A program made the position numbers and the translations under genes. Source: Cylindrotheca closterium (lineage: Eukaryota; Bacillariophyta; Bacillariophyceae; Bacillariales; Bacillariaceae). Taken from it: a DNA stretch of 64,000 nucleotides. The stretch is taken from the NCBI GenBank assembly GCA_933822405.4, contig CAKOGP040002036.1, positions 126,636 through 190,635 on the forward strand. The letters run 5' to 3'. Shown here one piece after another: positions 21,206 to 31,898 of this stretch (position 1 is its first letter; every line of letters starts with the position of its first letter). The notes below the pieces were generated by a model. That model had not been told where the DNA came from. It did not search any database and worked only from the letters and a program-made list of their open reading frames with translations.

Positions 21206-22890
21206 CTATTTTTGTTTCTTCTCCTGATTCGGATCTTCCAACCTTGCGCGAATCGAAAGCAGTAATCTATAGGATCCATATGCGAGCAATGGTGTCAGGT
21301 TCATGAAGAAAACTCCAACCGCCTTCAAACTCGTAATATCTGAATATTGCCCAAGGCAAATGAAGAGAGCTGAAACCATGTATCCCAAGAAGAGACATTT
21401 GATGATGTCGGCTAACCAGCATTCTCCGCAGACAAATGACTGACCCTCTTGGCTGTGAAAGTGATGATAGTGTGACTTGAGACTCATTCCAAGGCTCGGA
21501 GGGTTGGATCACATAAAGGAAGTGGCCAGCATAACACTTGATGATCGAAAGTATTCTGGAACCAACAATGTCATAGCCGAGATGAGAGATTGTACCCACA
21601 TAATGTCTAGGAACATATGCTTCCCCAAACTAATCTTTGGATTCAAAACCAAGTCCCCAGTATTCGGTTTATAGGCTGTAAATAAGGATTGCATGGTATG
21701 TCGAACAATGAGAAAAATTGCCCAGGAGGACATGATGCCAAATGATGAAATGTCCATATAGTAGAAAATGCGGGGTAGAGTGACTGGAGATGAATAATCA
21801 TACAATGCTTGCCACCTTGGCTCTGGAAACGTTGGAAGCACATTGTAAAATGCATTCAAATCCTCGGCCTCGTCTTCCATCTCTTGAATACTTCTCGGCC
21901 CAACCAACCAAAGCAATGCCTCATCTTCGGAATGATTTGGTGCGACGGAGTTCGGCGACGAAGTGGGCGGTGACCAGGGTATCGGCTCAAAATCATCTCT
22001 TCTGAAGCACACGGCTCCGTCGGTGCTAAGGTAATCGGTTCAAATTCATCACCGAGGATTGAACCAGAGTTAGGAGTGTGCTCATGTTCGTTTCCTTGGT
22101 CCAATGATATCAGATTATATTCTGGAGCGACATGGTAGGAACTAGAAGGTACAGCTGATGTCGGCGCCGGCATCGGATTGTACATTGATTGTTCACCCGC
22201 ACTACTGTCATCGCTACTTTCATCTGAAGTGAGGAACTATGTCCCTGGTGGAAGAAGTATGAGCGCATTTGTTGTTCGATCAGCTATTTGAGACCTCACC
22301 GTTTGGTACAGCTGGCCCAAAAATGATGCATTATCATCTTCAGTCATGTGAGATTGGGTATTATTCAGAAGTGATGGAAAGATTATTGATGGCTTTCCAT
22401 CTCGCAACAATAAGCCATGACTTCGATTTGATACACCTTTTTTGGAAGTTTTCGTATTATTCGCTTTCTTCACTCTATCATCGAAGGAGCATATGGGTCG
22501 CTGCGATTAAACTTTGGGTGGGAGTCTGACAGAAGTCGTTAGAGAATTTGTGTGGGAAGTCCAAGCTTACGATGATGACAACAGTTTTCAACTTACAAAT
22601 CCCGGTTTGTCTTCCCGTTCTGACACAATCAAATCCATGGGCACACAAGGCTCTAGTAAAACTAGCATACTTCAGAGTGTTGGGAATACTTGGGGAGCAT
22701 TTCACGTTCAAAGTGTACCAAGTCATGTACCTTAAACGCCGTCCCATCGTTCATCCATGATACGATGTGTTCCTAATGCGGTTCTCTTCACAGAGATTCA
22801 GCAAGTTCTAGACTTTCTGAGGAAAAGAAATACGAGTACTGGTTGTTTTGGCTTTTATTTGGTCTCTGCCATGCTCATATAGTAGAAATA
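21206..22890 (-). pseudogene. Membrane-type HSF-domain pseudogene (array locus 5)
   Basis: All modules are present but broken. Exon 1 (about 22607-22890) has an early in-frame stop after MSMAETK and frameshifts before KYASFTRALCAHGFDCVRTG. In exon 2, MIKRVKK is broken by a 4-bp deletion, LIRLPPGS is followed by a stop at about 22237, there is a frameshift between the two FEPI blocks near 22010, and another near 21490 within the membrane domain. Four of the family's invariant membrane positions are changed (GH to RH, WMHS to WVQS, KTHY to KSHY, HGEWW to CGECW), as expected without selection. The end still reads NQEKKQK, so the KKXX motif was present in the ancestor. Confidence 0.9.
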
Positions 22891-23216
22891 AGAGGGGGAT
22901 GATATGCGCTGCCAGAATTTGCTGATGACAATGTGTGACATACTGTACCGGTACCCCTGGCTATAGTATACGGTAACTAACTTGTACATGCGTATCGTGC
23001 GGTCATAATCCTGAAAAGAACTGGCTACTTTGAAGTTGTCACTTCAACGTTCCACGTGATTTTCCGAGATATTGCAAGTGCAAGGGCGAAAGCGATGATG
23101 CCACGGTCGTGGAGTGACAGGCGTGAGTAATCCAATTACTCTTTGATGAGTAATGTAATCCAATTATTCTTTGATTAATATTGAAAAGGGAATGCAGTGT
23201 ATTAGTAAGTAGTTAA
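22891..23216. other. Intergenic between array loci 5 and 6
   Basis: No gene. A CACGTG core lies at 23053-23058, about 165 bp before pseudogene locus 5. A small direct repeat (CCAATTAyTCTTTGATkA) is at 23131 and 23160. Confidence 0.4.
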
Positions 23217-24804
23217 CTATTTGCGTTTCTTTTCGCCAGGCTGATCTTCCAATCTTGAAGGAATTGATAGCAACAATCTGTAGGATTCGAATGCGAGTAA
23301 TGGTGTCAGGTTCATCAAGAAAACTCCGATCACCTTCAGAGTTGGAACAGTAAAACAGTGCCCTAGGCAAATGCAGAGAATCGCTGTTAAGTAACCCAAG
23401 AAGATCCATCTCACGATGTCTGCACTCCACCATTCGCCATGAACAAAAGGGACACTCTGGTTTTGGCTATTCATGTGATAGTGCGTCTTAAGATTTGTTG
23501 CAAGGCCAGGCGGTTGGGTGCCGATAAAGGTTATGGCCAGCATAACACTTGATGCTCCAAAATATTCTGGAACTAATACCATTGCCGAGAGGAGAGAATG
23601 CATCCATATAATGTCCATGAAAATATGCTTCAGCATGCTGATCTTCGGACGCAGAACCAAATCAGCTGTATTCGGTCCATAGGCAGTGAACAAGGCTTGA
23701 ATGGTGTGCCCAACGATGAGAAAGGTTGCCCAGTATAATCCAAATGATGAAATATCCATAAAGTAGAAAAGACCTGGTAAAACGAACGGAGATGAAAAGT
23801 CGTACAACGCTTGGTACCTTGGCTGTGAAAACATCGGAAGCACATTATACAATGCATTCAAATCGTCTGGGTTTCGTTTCATCTCCTGGATAGTTCTTGG
23901 CTCCATCGAACTCAGAGACGAATTACCTTCGGAATGATCAAGTACACCGCAATTCTGCGTTGAAGTCTGCGGTGACCAAGGTATCGGTTCAAAATCATCT
24001 TCGTCATATTCCTCTAAGTCATCCGTGATATGGTAAGAACTAGACCTCACAGATGATGCTGATGCTGATGCTGAATCGTGTCCACCCGCACTACTGTCAT
24101 CGCTACTTTCGTCTGAACTCACGAAATGAATCCCCGGCGGAAGACGTATCAGCGCCTTCGTTGCTCGATCAGCTATTTGAGACCGTGTCGTTTGGTACAG
24201 CTGACCTAGAACTGTTGCATTATCATCTTCAGCCATTCGATATTGCGGGTTATCCAGAAGCGATGGAAATGCCATGGGTCGCTTTCTATCTCGCAACAAC
24301 AAGCCATGACTTCGATTCGATACACCTTCCTTCAATGCTTTCTTATTCTTCGCTTTCTTCACTCTCTTTATCATCGAAGGAGCATAAGGGTCGTTGCGAT
24401 TAAACTTAGGGTGGGAGTCTGACAGAAGATGTTAGAGAATTTGCCTTCGGAAGTCCAAGCTTATCATACGACGAAGCTTACGATTAAAAGCTAACGATGG
24501 GACAAACAAAATTCAACTTACAGATCCCGGTTTGTCTTCCAGTTCTGACACAATCGAATCCATGGGCACACAGCGTTCGAGTAAAGCTAGCATATTTCTG
24601 AGTGTTGAAATACTTGGGAAGCAGTTCACGTTCAAACGCTTCTACATCGTGTACTTTAAACGCCGTCCCACTGTTCATCCATGATAATATGTGTTCCTGA
24701 TGAGTATCGTCACAGAGTTGAAGCACATTGTAGACCTTCTGAGGGAAACAAAGATGGGTCCTGGTCGTTTTAGCAGCTTTGGGTTTGGTCATTGTCATGC
24801 TCAT
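23217..24804 (-). CDS. Membrane-anchored HSF-domain protein (array locus 6)
   Basis: Exons 24522-24804 and 23217-24418 give 494 residues; intron of 103 bp differing at only one base from that of locus 3. HSF domain about 16-116, with SFTRTLCAHGFDCVRTG (Ala to Thr next to the contact Arg) and SHPKFNRNDPYAPSMIKRVKK. Linker: LYQTTRSQIADRATKALIRL, YDEDDFEPIPWSP, EPRTIQEM. Membrane domain about 295-483 with GHTIQALFT, MDIIWMHSLLSAM, KTHY, HGEWWSADIVR and ESYRLLLSIP; C-terminus GEKKRK, a KKXX signal. No defects seen. Its promoter carries GTACACGTACACGTGTAC about 147 bp before the ATG. Confidence 0.9.
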
Positions 24805-24950
24805 TTTGCAAACTTGAGCGACGACTGCGTACTGTACAGTATGATAGTGCGAGGTGCGAGGCTATCCTTCCTGATGATGATGATGAGGCCCACGTCAGTA
24901 CACGATTGATTGATTGATTCGATTTGCTCTGTTCTCTGTTCGGTTTCGCC

Positions 24951-24968
24951 GTACACGTACACGTGTAC
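24951..24968. promoter_or_regulatory. Palindromic CACGTG (G-box-like) site
   Basis: GTACACGTACACGTGTAC, containing the 12-bp palindrome GTACACGTGTAC. The same 18 bases occur at 28442-28459 upstream of locus 7, and the 12-bp core at 30623-30634 upstream of locus 8. CACGTG is the usual core for bHLH and bZIP factors. Distance to the ATG of locus 6 is 147 bp. Confidence 0.45.
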
Positions 24969-25342
24969 TGTGTACTGTCTTCACGCGTCAAATGGTATGC
25001 ATCATCATTTTATTCGTGGACACACTCCTGGCTACATTTTTTTCTCTCGCCACTTACTTCATCGATAAGATTTACTATCCCGGCTATAGACTACAGTAGC
25101 CGAGCCTTCTGCACCTTTTTTTAAAATTAAAACCACTGCTAAATGAAATTACTCGAATGATCACACCAATTTGCCGCCACTTTATTCTTTCAGGCAAGTT
25201 TGGATGAACTATCGAAGATAGCCAACTGGCGCCTGCCGCCTGGTTTCTTCCGTGAGGGATTCTTTCTTGGTGTGACTCTGGTGGGTTGTGGTGTGAAGCT
25301 GGTCTTTTGGATTGCGCGCGAAGCGTGCGGTTCCAAAAGGCC

Positions 25343-25379
25343 AGTCTTTGATATTCCGCTTCGCGGAATATCAAAGACT
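25343..25379. repeat. Perfect 17-bp stem hairpin
   Basis: AGTCTTTGATATTCCGC, loop TTC, then its exact reverse complement. It is the first of three hairpins within 220 bp of gene-free sequence. Confidence 0.7.
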
Positions 25380-25392
25380 TGCTTGCCTACTA

Positions 25393-25429
25393 GGCCTTAC
25401 AGAGACGTAGAATGCGTCGATGTAAGGCC
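25393..25429. repeat. Second hairpin of the cluster
   Basis: GGCCTTACA and TGTAAGGCC form a 9-bp outer stem; inside it, GACG pairs with CGTC after a GA/GA internal loop. Confidence 0.6.
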
Positions 25430-25542
25430 CAACAGGGATGTGGAGGGAGGGAAAGAAAGAAATAAACCTTATTTCTTGACGTATACTCGCACACAAGTTC
25501 GATAAACTGATCGGACTTGGTGTTGCTGAGCAATGCTATTGT

Positions 25543-25560
25543 GACGGTCGTTCGACCGTC
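25543..25560. repeat. Third hairpin of the cluster
   Basis: GACGGTCG, TT, CGACCGTC: an 8-bp perfect stem with a 2-base centre. Confidence 0.6.
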
Positions 25561-25854
25561 GTCAGTATGATGAAAGGAATCCAATGATTCGTTCTCGAGC
25601 TTTCGTCTACGTTAGAAGATCAAACCGGGTAAGGTACACGGGCACAGAATTGAGAATGCTAAAAAAAAGGTAAACCGAAAAATATAGGTGCTAGGAAAAC
25701 AAAAAGTTTTGCGTTTGTCAATAACACTACCGTACTACGAGGGAGAGTTAAAATAACAAATGATTACCATGCAACTGAGATCGATTCACCTACCTTACTA
25801 CTAGGGAGAGTTGAAATAAAAAATGATCACCACGCGACCATGCAACCGAGTACT

Positions 25855-26540
25855 ACTATTTCAATCTTGCAGGAATCGAAAGCAGCAATATGAAGGATTC
25901 ACATGCAGCAGATAATGTCATTAGGTTCATGAATGAGACTCGTACCATAGGCTTTAGCTTGCAGCAGCAACAACAATGCACAAAGCAAATTGAAAATGCT
26001 GGCTGAGAGCTGAAAACGGACATCGGCTGTCAACCATTCTTCATTGACAAGTAACTAGCCCTTTTAGCTATTCACTTGTCAGGTTCAGTAAGAAATTAAA
26101 ACCACCATCAGATTCGCAATTTCAGAACAACGCCCAGGGCAAATGCTGCTGAGAGCTGACGAAGCGAAATCGGCTATCCACCATTCTCCATCGACAACTT
26201 GCTGGCCTTTCGGCTATTCATGGTGCGTGGCTGGGTTTTGGACTTGTTGCACATTGAGGTTGAAAAAAATTAGCAATAAATAGTGAAGCCAAGCTACTCC
26301 CACTAGTTGTCCTTCTTCTTGCCATTCTACTGAGCTTCCAATCTTGCAGGAGCGAACAATCTATAGGTTTCGCATGCGAATAATGAAGAAAGGTTCATGA
26401 AGAAAACTCAAATCACCTTCATACTTGCAGTATCCGAATAATGCCCAAGGCAAATGCAGAGATCAAGTACTACCCCGCGAAATAAACCCAATCTCAAGAT
26501 ATCTCCCATTCACCATTCTCCATTGACAAATCTCATTCTT
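25855..26540 (-). pseudogene. Three tandem relics of the HSF membrane exon
   Basis: Three separate segments (about 25859-26060, 26088-26225, 26330-26545) each match the last 150-200 bp of the membrane-type second exon, from the SIPARLE tail through ESYR to the HGEWW and KTHY region. They are full of indels and lack any upstream HSF domain. The repeated order tail-to-HGEWW three times shows repeated unequal exchange at the 3' end of a former locus. Confidence 0.75.
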
Positions 26541-26703
26541 TTGGCTAATACACCGGTATTGTACTCGTATTCGTTTGACAAAACCAATCACAAGGTAGAG
26601 CAGATGGAGATGAGATTTTACTGCCTACGATGGGTCGGTGCTTCTGAACTATAAGTGCGCCCGCAATGAGGCTAAAACGAAGTTGCAGTAAACAAATCAT
26701 CTA

Positions 26704-28324
26704 CTATTTGCGTTTCTTAACACCATGCTGAACTTCCAACCTTGCAGGAATCGAAAGCAATAATCTGTAGGATTCGCATGCGAATAATGGTGTTAGATTC
26801 AGTACGAAGGTTCCAATCACTTTCATATTCGCGATATCCCAAAAATGCCCCAGGCAAATGCAAAGCATGGCAATGAAGTACCCAACGAAGATCCATCTCG
26901 CGATATCTGCAATCCACCATTCTCCATGATGTACAAAAGGCGCGGCCTTTTGGATATTCATGTGATAGTGCGTCTTTAGACTAGTTGCAAGGTTGGGAGG
27001 TTGGGTGCCGATAAAGGTTATGGCAAGCATAACACTTGATGATCCAAAGTATTCTGGAACCAACACCATAGCAGAGAGGAGAGAATGCATCCACATAATG
27101 TCCATGAAAATATGCTTCAGCATGCTGATCTTCGGACGCAAAACCAAATCTTGCGTGTTTGGTCCAAAGGCAGTAAATAAGGCTTGAATGGTATGCCCAA
27201 CAATGAGGAACATTGCCCAGCACATTCCAAATGATGAAATATCCATAAAGTAGAAAAGACCGGGTAAAGCGACTGGAGATGAAAAGTCGTACAACGCCTG
27301 GTACCTTGGCTTTGGAATCACTGGTAGGATGTTGTAGAATGCATTGAAATCTTCTGGATTCCTTTTCATCTCTTGAATGTTTCGTGGCTCCAAGGAGCCA
27401 AGCGATGCTTCATCATCTTCAGAATGATCAGGTACGCCAAAATTCTGCGATGAACTGTGCATTGGCAAAGGTATTGGTTCGAAATCATCATGGTCCAGGA
27501 TTGAGCCAGAGTTCTGAGCTGTTTGATCATCATGTTTTTGTTGGTCAAAGGTTGCCCTATTGTAATCTGGGACGACATTGTAGGAACTTGAGGGTACAGC
27601 TGATGCCGACGGCGGGAACTGACTGTTCAGGGATTCGTGTTCACCCGCGCTGTAATCATCACTTTCGTCTGAACTGATGAAGTGTGAGCCTGGTGGAAGA
27701 CGGATGAGCGCATATGTTGTTCGATCTACTATTTGAGAGCGAGCCGTTTGGTACAAGTGACCAAAAATCGATGCATTATCATCTGCATTCATGTGAGATT
27801 GGGTATTGTTCAGAAGCGATGGAAACATAAATGATCGCCCTCCATCTCGCAATACTAAGTCATGGCTTCGATTTGATAGTTTGTTCAACGCTTTCGCATG
27901 GTTCGTTTTCTTCACTCTCTTGATCATAGAAGGAGCCGCGGGGTCGTTGCGATTAAACTTAGGGTGCGAGTCTGAAAAGTTCACACGAGTTTGTCAGGGG
28001 AAATGGCAGGGGAATGATGACATACTGTATATCAGTCATCAACTTACAAATCCCAGTGTGGCTCCCCGTTCGTACACAGTGAAATCCATGGGCACACAGC
28101 GCCCGAGTAAAGCTAGCATACTTCTGAGTATTGAAATACTTGGGAAGCATTTCACGTTCGAACTGTTCCAAATCGTGTACTCTGAAGGCTGTCCCATCGT
28201 TCATCCATGAAACTATGTGTTCCTGATGAGTATCTTCACACAGTTTGAGTACATTGTAGACTCTTTGAGGAAAACAAAGACGAGTGCTGGTCGTTTCAGT
28301 AGCTTTTGGTTTTGTACGTGACAT
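26704..28324 (-). CDS. Membrane-anchored HSF-domain protein (array locus 7)
   Basis: Exons 28048-28324 and 26704-27971 give 514 residues; 76-bp intron, GTAAGTTG to TTTTCAG. The frame runs upstream to 28468, but the Met at 28324 aligns with the starts of the paralogs. HSF domain about 14-115 with SFTRALCAHGFHCVRTGSHTGI. Linker: FPSLLNNTQ, LYQTARSQIVDRTTYALIRL, HDDFEPIPLP, EPRNIQEM. Membrane domain about 315-503: GHTIQALFT, MDIMWMHSLLSAM, KTHY, HHGEWWIADIAR (one extra His), ESYRLLLSIP; end GVKKRK, a KKXX signal. It is the only locus with a perfect three-unit heat-shock element, 81-93 bp before the ATG, which suggests control by an HSF. Confidence 0.9.
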
Positions 28325-28404
28325 GGTTATGTTTCGAATCCGTACAATAACACTGTGTCGGTCTCTTACCATGCACGATGCCATGCGAAGCCCATGCCAA
28401 AACA

Positions 28405-28417
28405 GAAGTTTCACGAA
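28405..28417. promoter_or_regulatory. Perfect three-unit heat-shock element
   Basis: GAAgtTTCacGAA: three inverted nGAAn units in exact 5-bp phase, 81-93 bp upstream of array locus 7. This matches the HSF binding consensus. Whether these diverged HSF domains still read it is not known. Confidence 0.55.
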
Positions 28418-28441
28418 CGATCGTCGGGTAATGGTGAACGT

Positions 28442-28459
28442 GTACACGTACACGTGTAC
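28442..28459. promoter_or_regulatory. Palindromic CACGTG (G-box-like) site, second copy
   Basis: The same 18 bases as at 24951-24968, here 118-135 bp before the ATG of locus 7 and 25 bp beyond its heat-shock element. Confidence 0.45.
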
Positions 28460-28844
28460 ATACATCATGCTTTCCTTTTCTTAGAAAAAATACCACGATT
28501 CTCCTGATCAGACAGGGTACCAGGTACCTATTACCGCAGAGAGAACATTTTGACACTAACAGGTCCCGTTTGCTGATTTTATTAGCCGGCTCTTCCCTCT
28601 CTCTCTTGCACTCGTACATCATGATTTTTTTCGGTGTTCTAAAAACTGGCAGCCGAACTGCCATCAAATTGAGGGTGGGATATATAGGTATAAAAATTAA
28701 AAGTAAGATTTGAAGATAAATTCGTAGTGACACCGATGGCGCTACGTTTGTTGAATGCGGGTGGGCCTCATCCTCCTCATTATAACGGCACTTTTCGAAG
28801 AATATTGAGGAGGGAAGGAACAAACTGCATTTTCTAGTAGTCAA
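28460..28844. other. Intergenic between array loci 7 and 8
   Basis: No gene recognised. The minus-strand frame at 28296-28844 lacks any domain and overlaps the start of locus 7 exon 1. Confidence 0.4.
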
Positions 28845-30159
28845 CTATTTGCCTTTCTTATCATCAGTCTGATCTTCCAGTCTTGTGGGAACCGATAGCA
28901 GCGTTAGGTTCATGAAGGAAACCCCAGTATCCTTCAGCATCCGCGGCTTCAAAATCAAGTAAAATGTATACGGCGCACAGGTAGTCCTTAAGGATTCAAT
29001 GGTGTACCCCACAACGAGAGAAAGCTTGCCGCAGTAGTAGAGGAGTCCAAATGATTGAATATCCATGGAGTAGAATGGAATAGACCAGGTAAAGCGACCG
29101 GAGAAGAATTTTCGTTCTCAAAACTTGGAATGCTGGGTTTGTTAACATTGGACGAACATGTAAATGCATTTATAACTTCGAAATATTCTTTCAGCTCATG
29201 AATACTTCTCGACTCCATGACAGGAATGCCTCATCTTCTGCATTATCAAGCATGCCGCAAATTTTCGATGCAGAGTGCGGTAACCAGGGCAGCGGCTCAA
29301 AATCAGCATCTATTGAATCATATCCGTCGCTTGACGGCAAGGGAATCGGTGTAAAATCATCATCTAGGATTGAATCAGCGATCTCCTGGGCGTATTGCTC
29401 ATCCTGGTTTTGTTCGACAAAGGTTGTCATGTCGTAATCTTCTGTAGCGAGAAGGCAGGAAGCAGACCGAACAATCGGGTTGTATGGCGATTGTTCACCA
29501 GCACTCTCGTCGCCACTTTCGTCTGAGCTGACCAAATGTGACAAAGGTGTTCGATCGGCAATTTGAGACCGAATCGTTTGATATAGATGACCAAAAACTG
29601 ATGCATCAGCATCTTCATTCATGAGCGACTGCGTAGTATTCATAAGGGACGGAAATGCAAATGATCGCTTTCTATCTCCCAATGAAAAGCCATGACATCC
29701 AGTTGATAGCTTGGTCAATGAAGCCTTCGCATTGTTGTTCGTTTTCTTTACTCGCTTGATCATAGACGGAGCCTCAGGGTCGTTGCGATTGAATTTAGGG
29801 TGGGAGTCTGCAAAAAGCTGTTAGATAATATGCCTTGCTAAGTTCATTCTTAAGATGGTGACATCAATCGACAACTTACAAATGCCGGTTTGTCTTCCGG
29901 TTCTGATACAATCAAATCCATAGGAACACAACGCTCGAGTAAAGCTAGCGTATTTTTGAGTGTTGAAGTACTTTGGAAGCAATTCACGTTCAAACTGTGC
30001 GATATCGTGAACTTTGAACGCCGTCCCATCATTCATCCACGATGCGATATGTTCCTGATGAGTATCGTCACAGAGGTTCAGCACGTTGTAGACTCTCTGA
30101 GGAAATGAAATGCGACTGGTGGTCGTTTTAGATTTTGGTTTGGTAATTGGCATGCTCAT
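28845..30159 (-). pseudogene. Membrane-type HSF-domain pseudogene (array locus 8)
   Basis: Exon 1 (29880-30159) and exon 2 (from 29807) are open to a stop at 29191, giving 298 residues with an intact HSF domain (SFTRALCSYGFDCIRTG), LYQTIRSQIADRT and FEPLPWLP. A frameshift just before the EPR motif (now read as WSREVFMS, with MESRSIHEL in another frame) puts the membrane exon out of frame. That exon also has large internal deletions, losing the MDIMW...KTHY...HGEWW centre, but still ends DDKKGK. Its 5' 700 bp is nearly identical to locus 9, so that duplication is recent. Confidence 0.85.
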
Positions 30160-31224
30160 CTTTGCAGTTTTGTGGTTTGATGGTTTGATGTTGTGACGTT
30201 TTTATGGTTTGAAGCAGCCGTCCAAAAGTTTGGGTCTCACGTTGGTGACAGAGATTAGGCACTGTCGACTTTGTGAACGTAGTTGTACGGCACATCTCAG
30301 GAAAAAAAGATGAAAAAAAATCGGAGTTGACAGGGACCCTTTCCCAAAACCGATTTCACAAGTTTTGGTTCGTTTGTGTAAGTACTAGCAGCGCGTAGCC
30401 TGAACGTAAGTTGTTCTGGTGCTACCAAAAATCCTTCTGCTTTCGCGTGAATCGTTGCTTCGAACTTGCATGTCAGCATTTTATTTATCACATTTTGATC
30501 ATGCGGAGTGACTTTCCGCCGTTGTTTATATGATTGTTTTCCCTGAGGTTCTGGTCGCAGAACGCATGCCCGATGGAGGACTGGAAGTTCCAGCAAGCTT
30601 CAATTGCTTCTTGACAGTACCTGTACACGTGTACCACCACCATGATGAGTTTCACAAAATGAGACTTCTCATCCCCAGTTGCAGGATAATTGGGGGTAGG
30701 TACACCAAAACCTCACATCTCATAGTACGTCTCATATGGGTCATCGTATAGTTGTTGCATTGCCGTAAGTGCAAGACTGAAGGATCGCCTGCTCATCTCC
30801 TTTAAAGCACCATCCATTGTAAGATATTTCCCCTACTATGCATTTCATCCTACTGTCGTAGAAAAAGTGTGAGCCAACAGCCAACCACTTAATGTCGTCC
30901 AAACTCCTAGTATTAGTAGCAACTCTTCTTCATTGCGATCAATGATATCATGTTGAAGCCAAATACCAGAAGGAAGGCACCCATCTGCCATGTCTATCTG
31001 GTGTCATGCCAGTACCAGTACCAATACCAACTTCACCAGGTACAGTAACGGTGAAGATTGATATGTGCGTCGTCGTGCCCGTCATTGGTACGTTACGAAA
31101 TATCGAAGAATGTTGGACGGATTCATTCTTTGATCCTGAAGCAGCTGTACTTTTGGATGCGCGCGTTCAAAGTGAGAGCTTTTAAAAAACACATTTCATG
31201 GCGTCTATAGTAATGAGGTAGTAT
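30160..31224. other. Intergenic between array loci 8 and 9
   Basis: No gene seen. GTACACGTGTAC lies at 30623-30634, about 465 bp before locus 8. The segment 30240-30560 is loosely similar to 33010-33250 upstream of locus 9 (both share GGAGTTGACAGGGA and TTGTCAGCATTTTATTTA-like pieces), so the duplication of loci 8 and 9 included upstream DNA. Confidence 0.45.
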
Positions 31225-31365
31225 GTGTAAGAATATCCAGTACCTGTGACAAATGGGGAAGTGAGATGTAAACTTCCAACCCCAAAGATACTTCATGTAT
31301 TTAGGGGAGACCCATCTTGCCACGGGGAGTCCATAGCTTAGTGGCACATCTCTACATTTTGTACA
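31225..31365. repeat. 141-bp direct repeat, copy 1, with tRNA-like promoter boxes
   Basis: This segment recurs at 31635-31775. Its end, plus the 22 bases after it, reads like a Pol III internal promoter: TAGCTTAGTGG at 31334-31344 (A box) and GGTTCGACTCC at 31377-31387 (B box), 32 bp apart. The acceptor stem and D stem do not pair, so this is not a working tRNA; a tRNA-derived SINE is possible. Confidence 0.5.
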
Positions 31366-31634
31366 TGGTAGCTTCAGGTTCGACTCCAGTGTGTCAGGTT
31401 GAGAGGGCCCGTCTAGGGGTACCCAATGAGGGCGACACGGTAGTGCTCAATCGCGCACGAGGATCTTCGTGGAACTTTCATTGATGTTTTCATACTACTT
31501 AAGCAAATGACTCCCCTATATAGAAGACAAGGAGATTGCGACACTGGGTCTTATGCGTTCAGAAATACGAACTGTCCATCCGCGGTACTCAGCCTTGCTG
31601 AATAATAGCTCGAAGCTGGAAAGTCCGACGGGGA

Positions 31635-31775
31635 GTGTAAGAATATCCAGTACCTGTGACAAATGGGGAAGTGAGATGTAAACTTCCAACCCCAAAGATA
31701 CTTCATGTATTTAGGGGAGACCCATCTTGCCACGGGGAGTCCATAGCTTAGTGGCACATCTCTACATTTTGTACA
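31635..31775. repeat. 141-bp direct repeat, copy 2
   Basis: Second copy of 31225-31365, 410 bp downstream. It keeps the A-box-like part but ends before the B box. It abuts the truncated 3' end of array locus 9. Confidence 0.75.
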
Positions 31776-31898
31776 AGTATGGTACAGACTACAGGAATGC
31801 GACAAGAGAGAAATCTTTGAAAAGAGTTTGGTGCCTTGGGCTGGACATATTGTTAGCATATTGTAAAATTGTATTTAAAAAAATTATCTGAATTTTCT

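Noticed and set aside
28296..28844. 182-residue minus-strand frame upstream of array locus 7
   Set aside because: Overlaps the start of exon 1 of locus 7 in another frame and has no domain or homologous counterpart upstream of other loci.
30583..30600. Heat-shock element upstream of locus 8
   Set aside because: GAAgtTCCagCAAgcTTC has mismatches in two of four units and lies over 400 bp from the start.
31334..31387. Functional tRNA gene
   Set aside because: A and B boxes match, but acceptor, D and T stems do not pair, so no cloverleaf forms.
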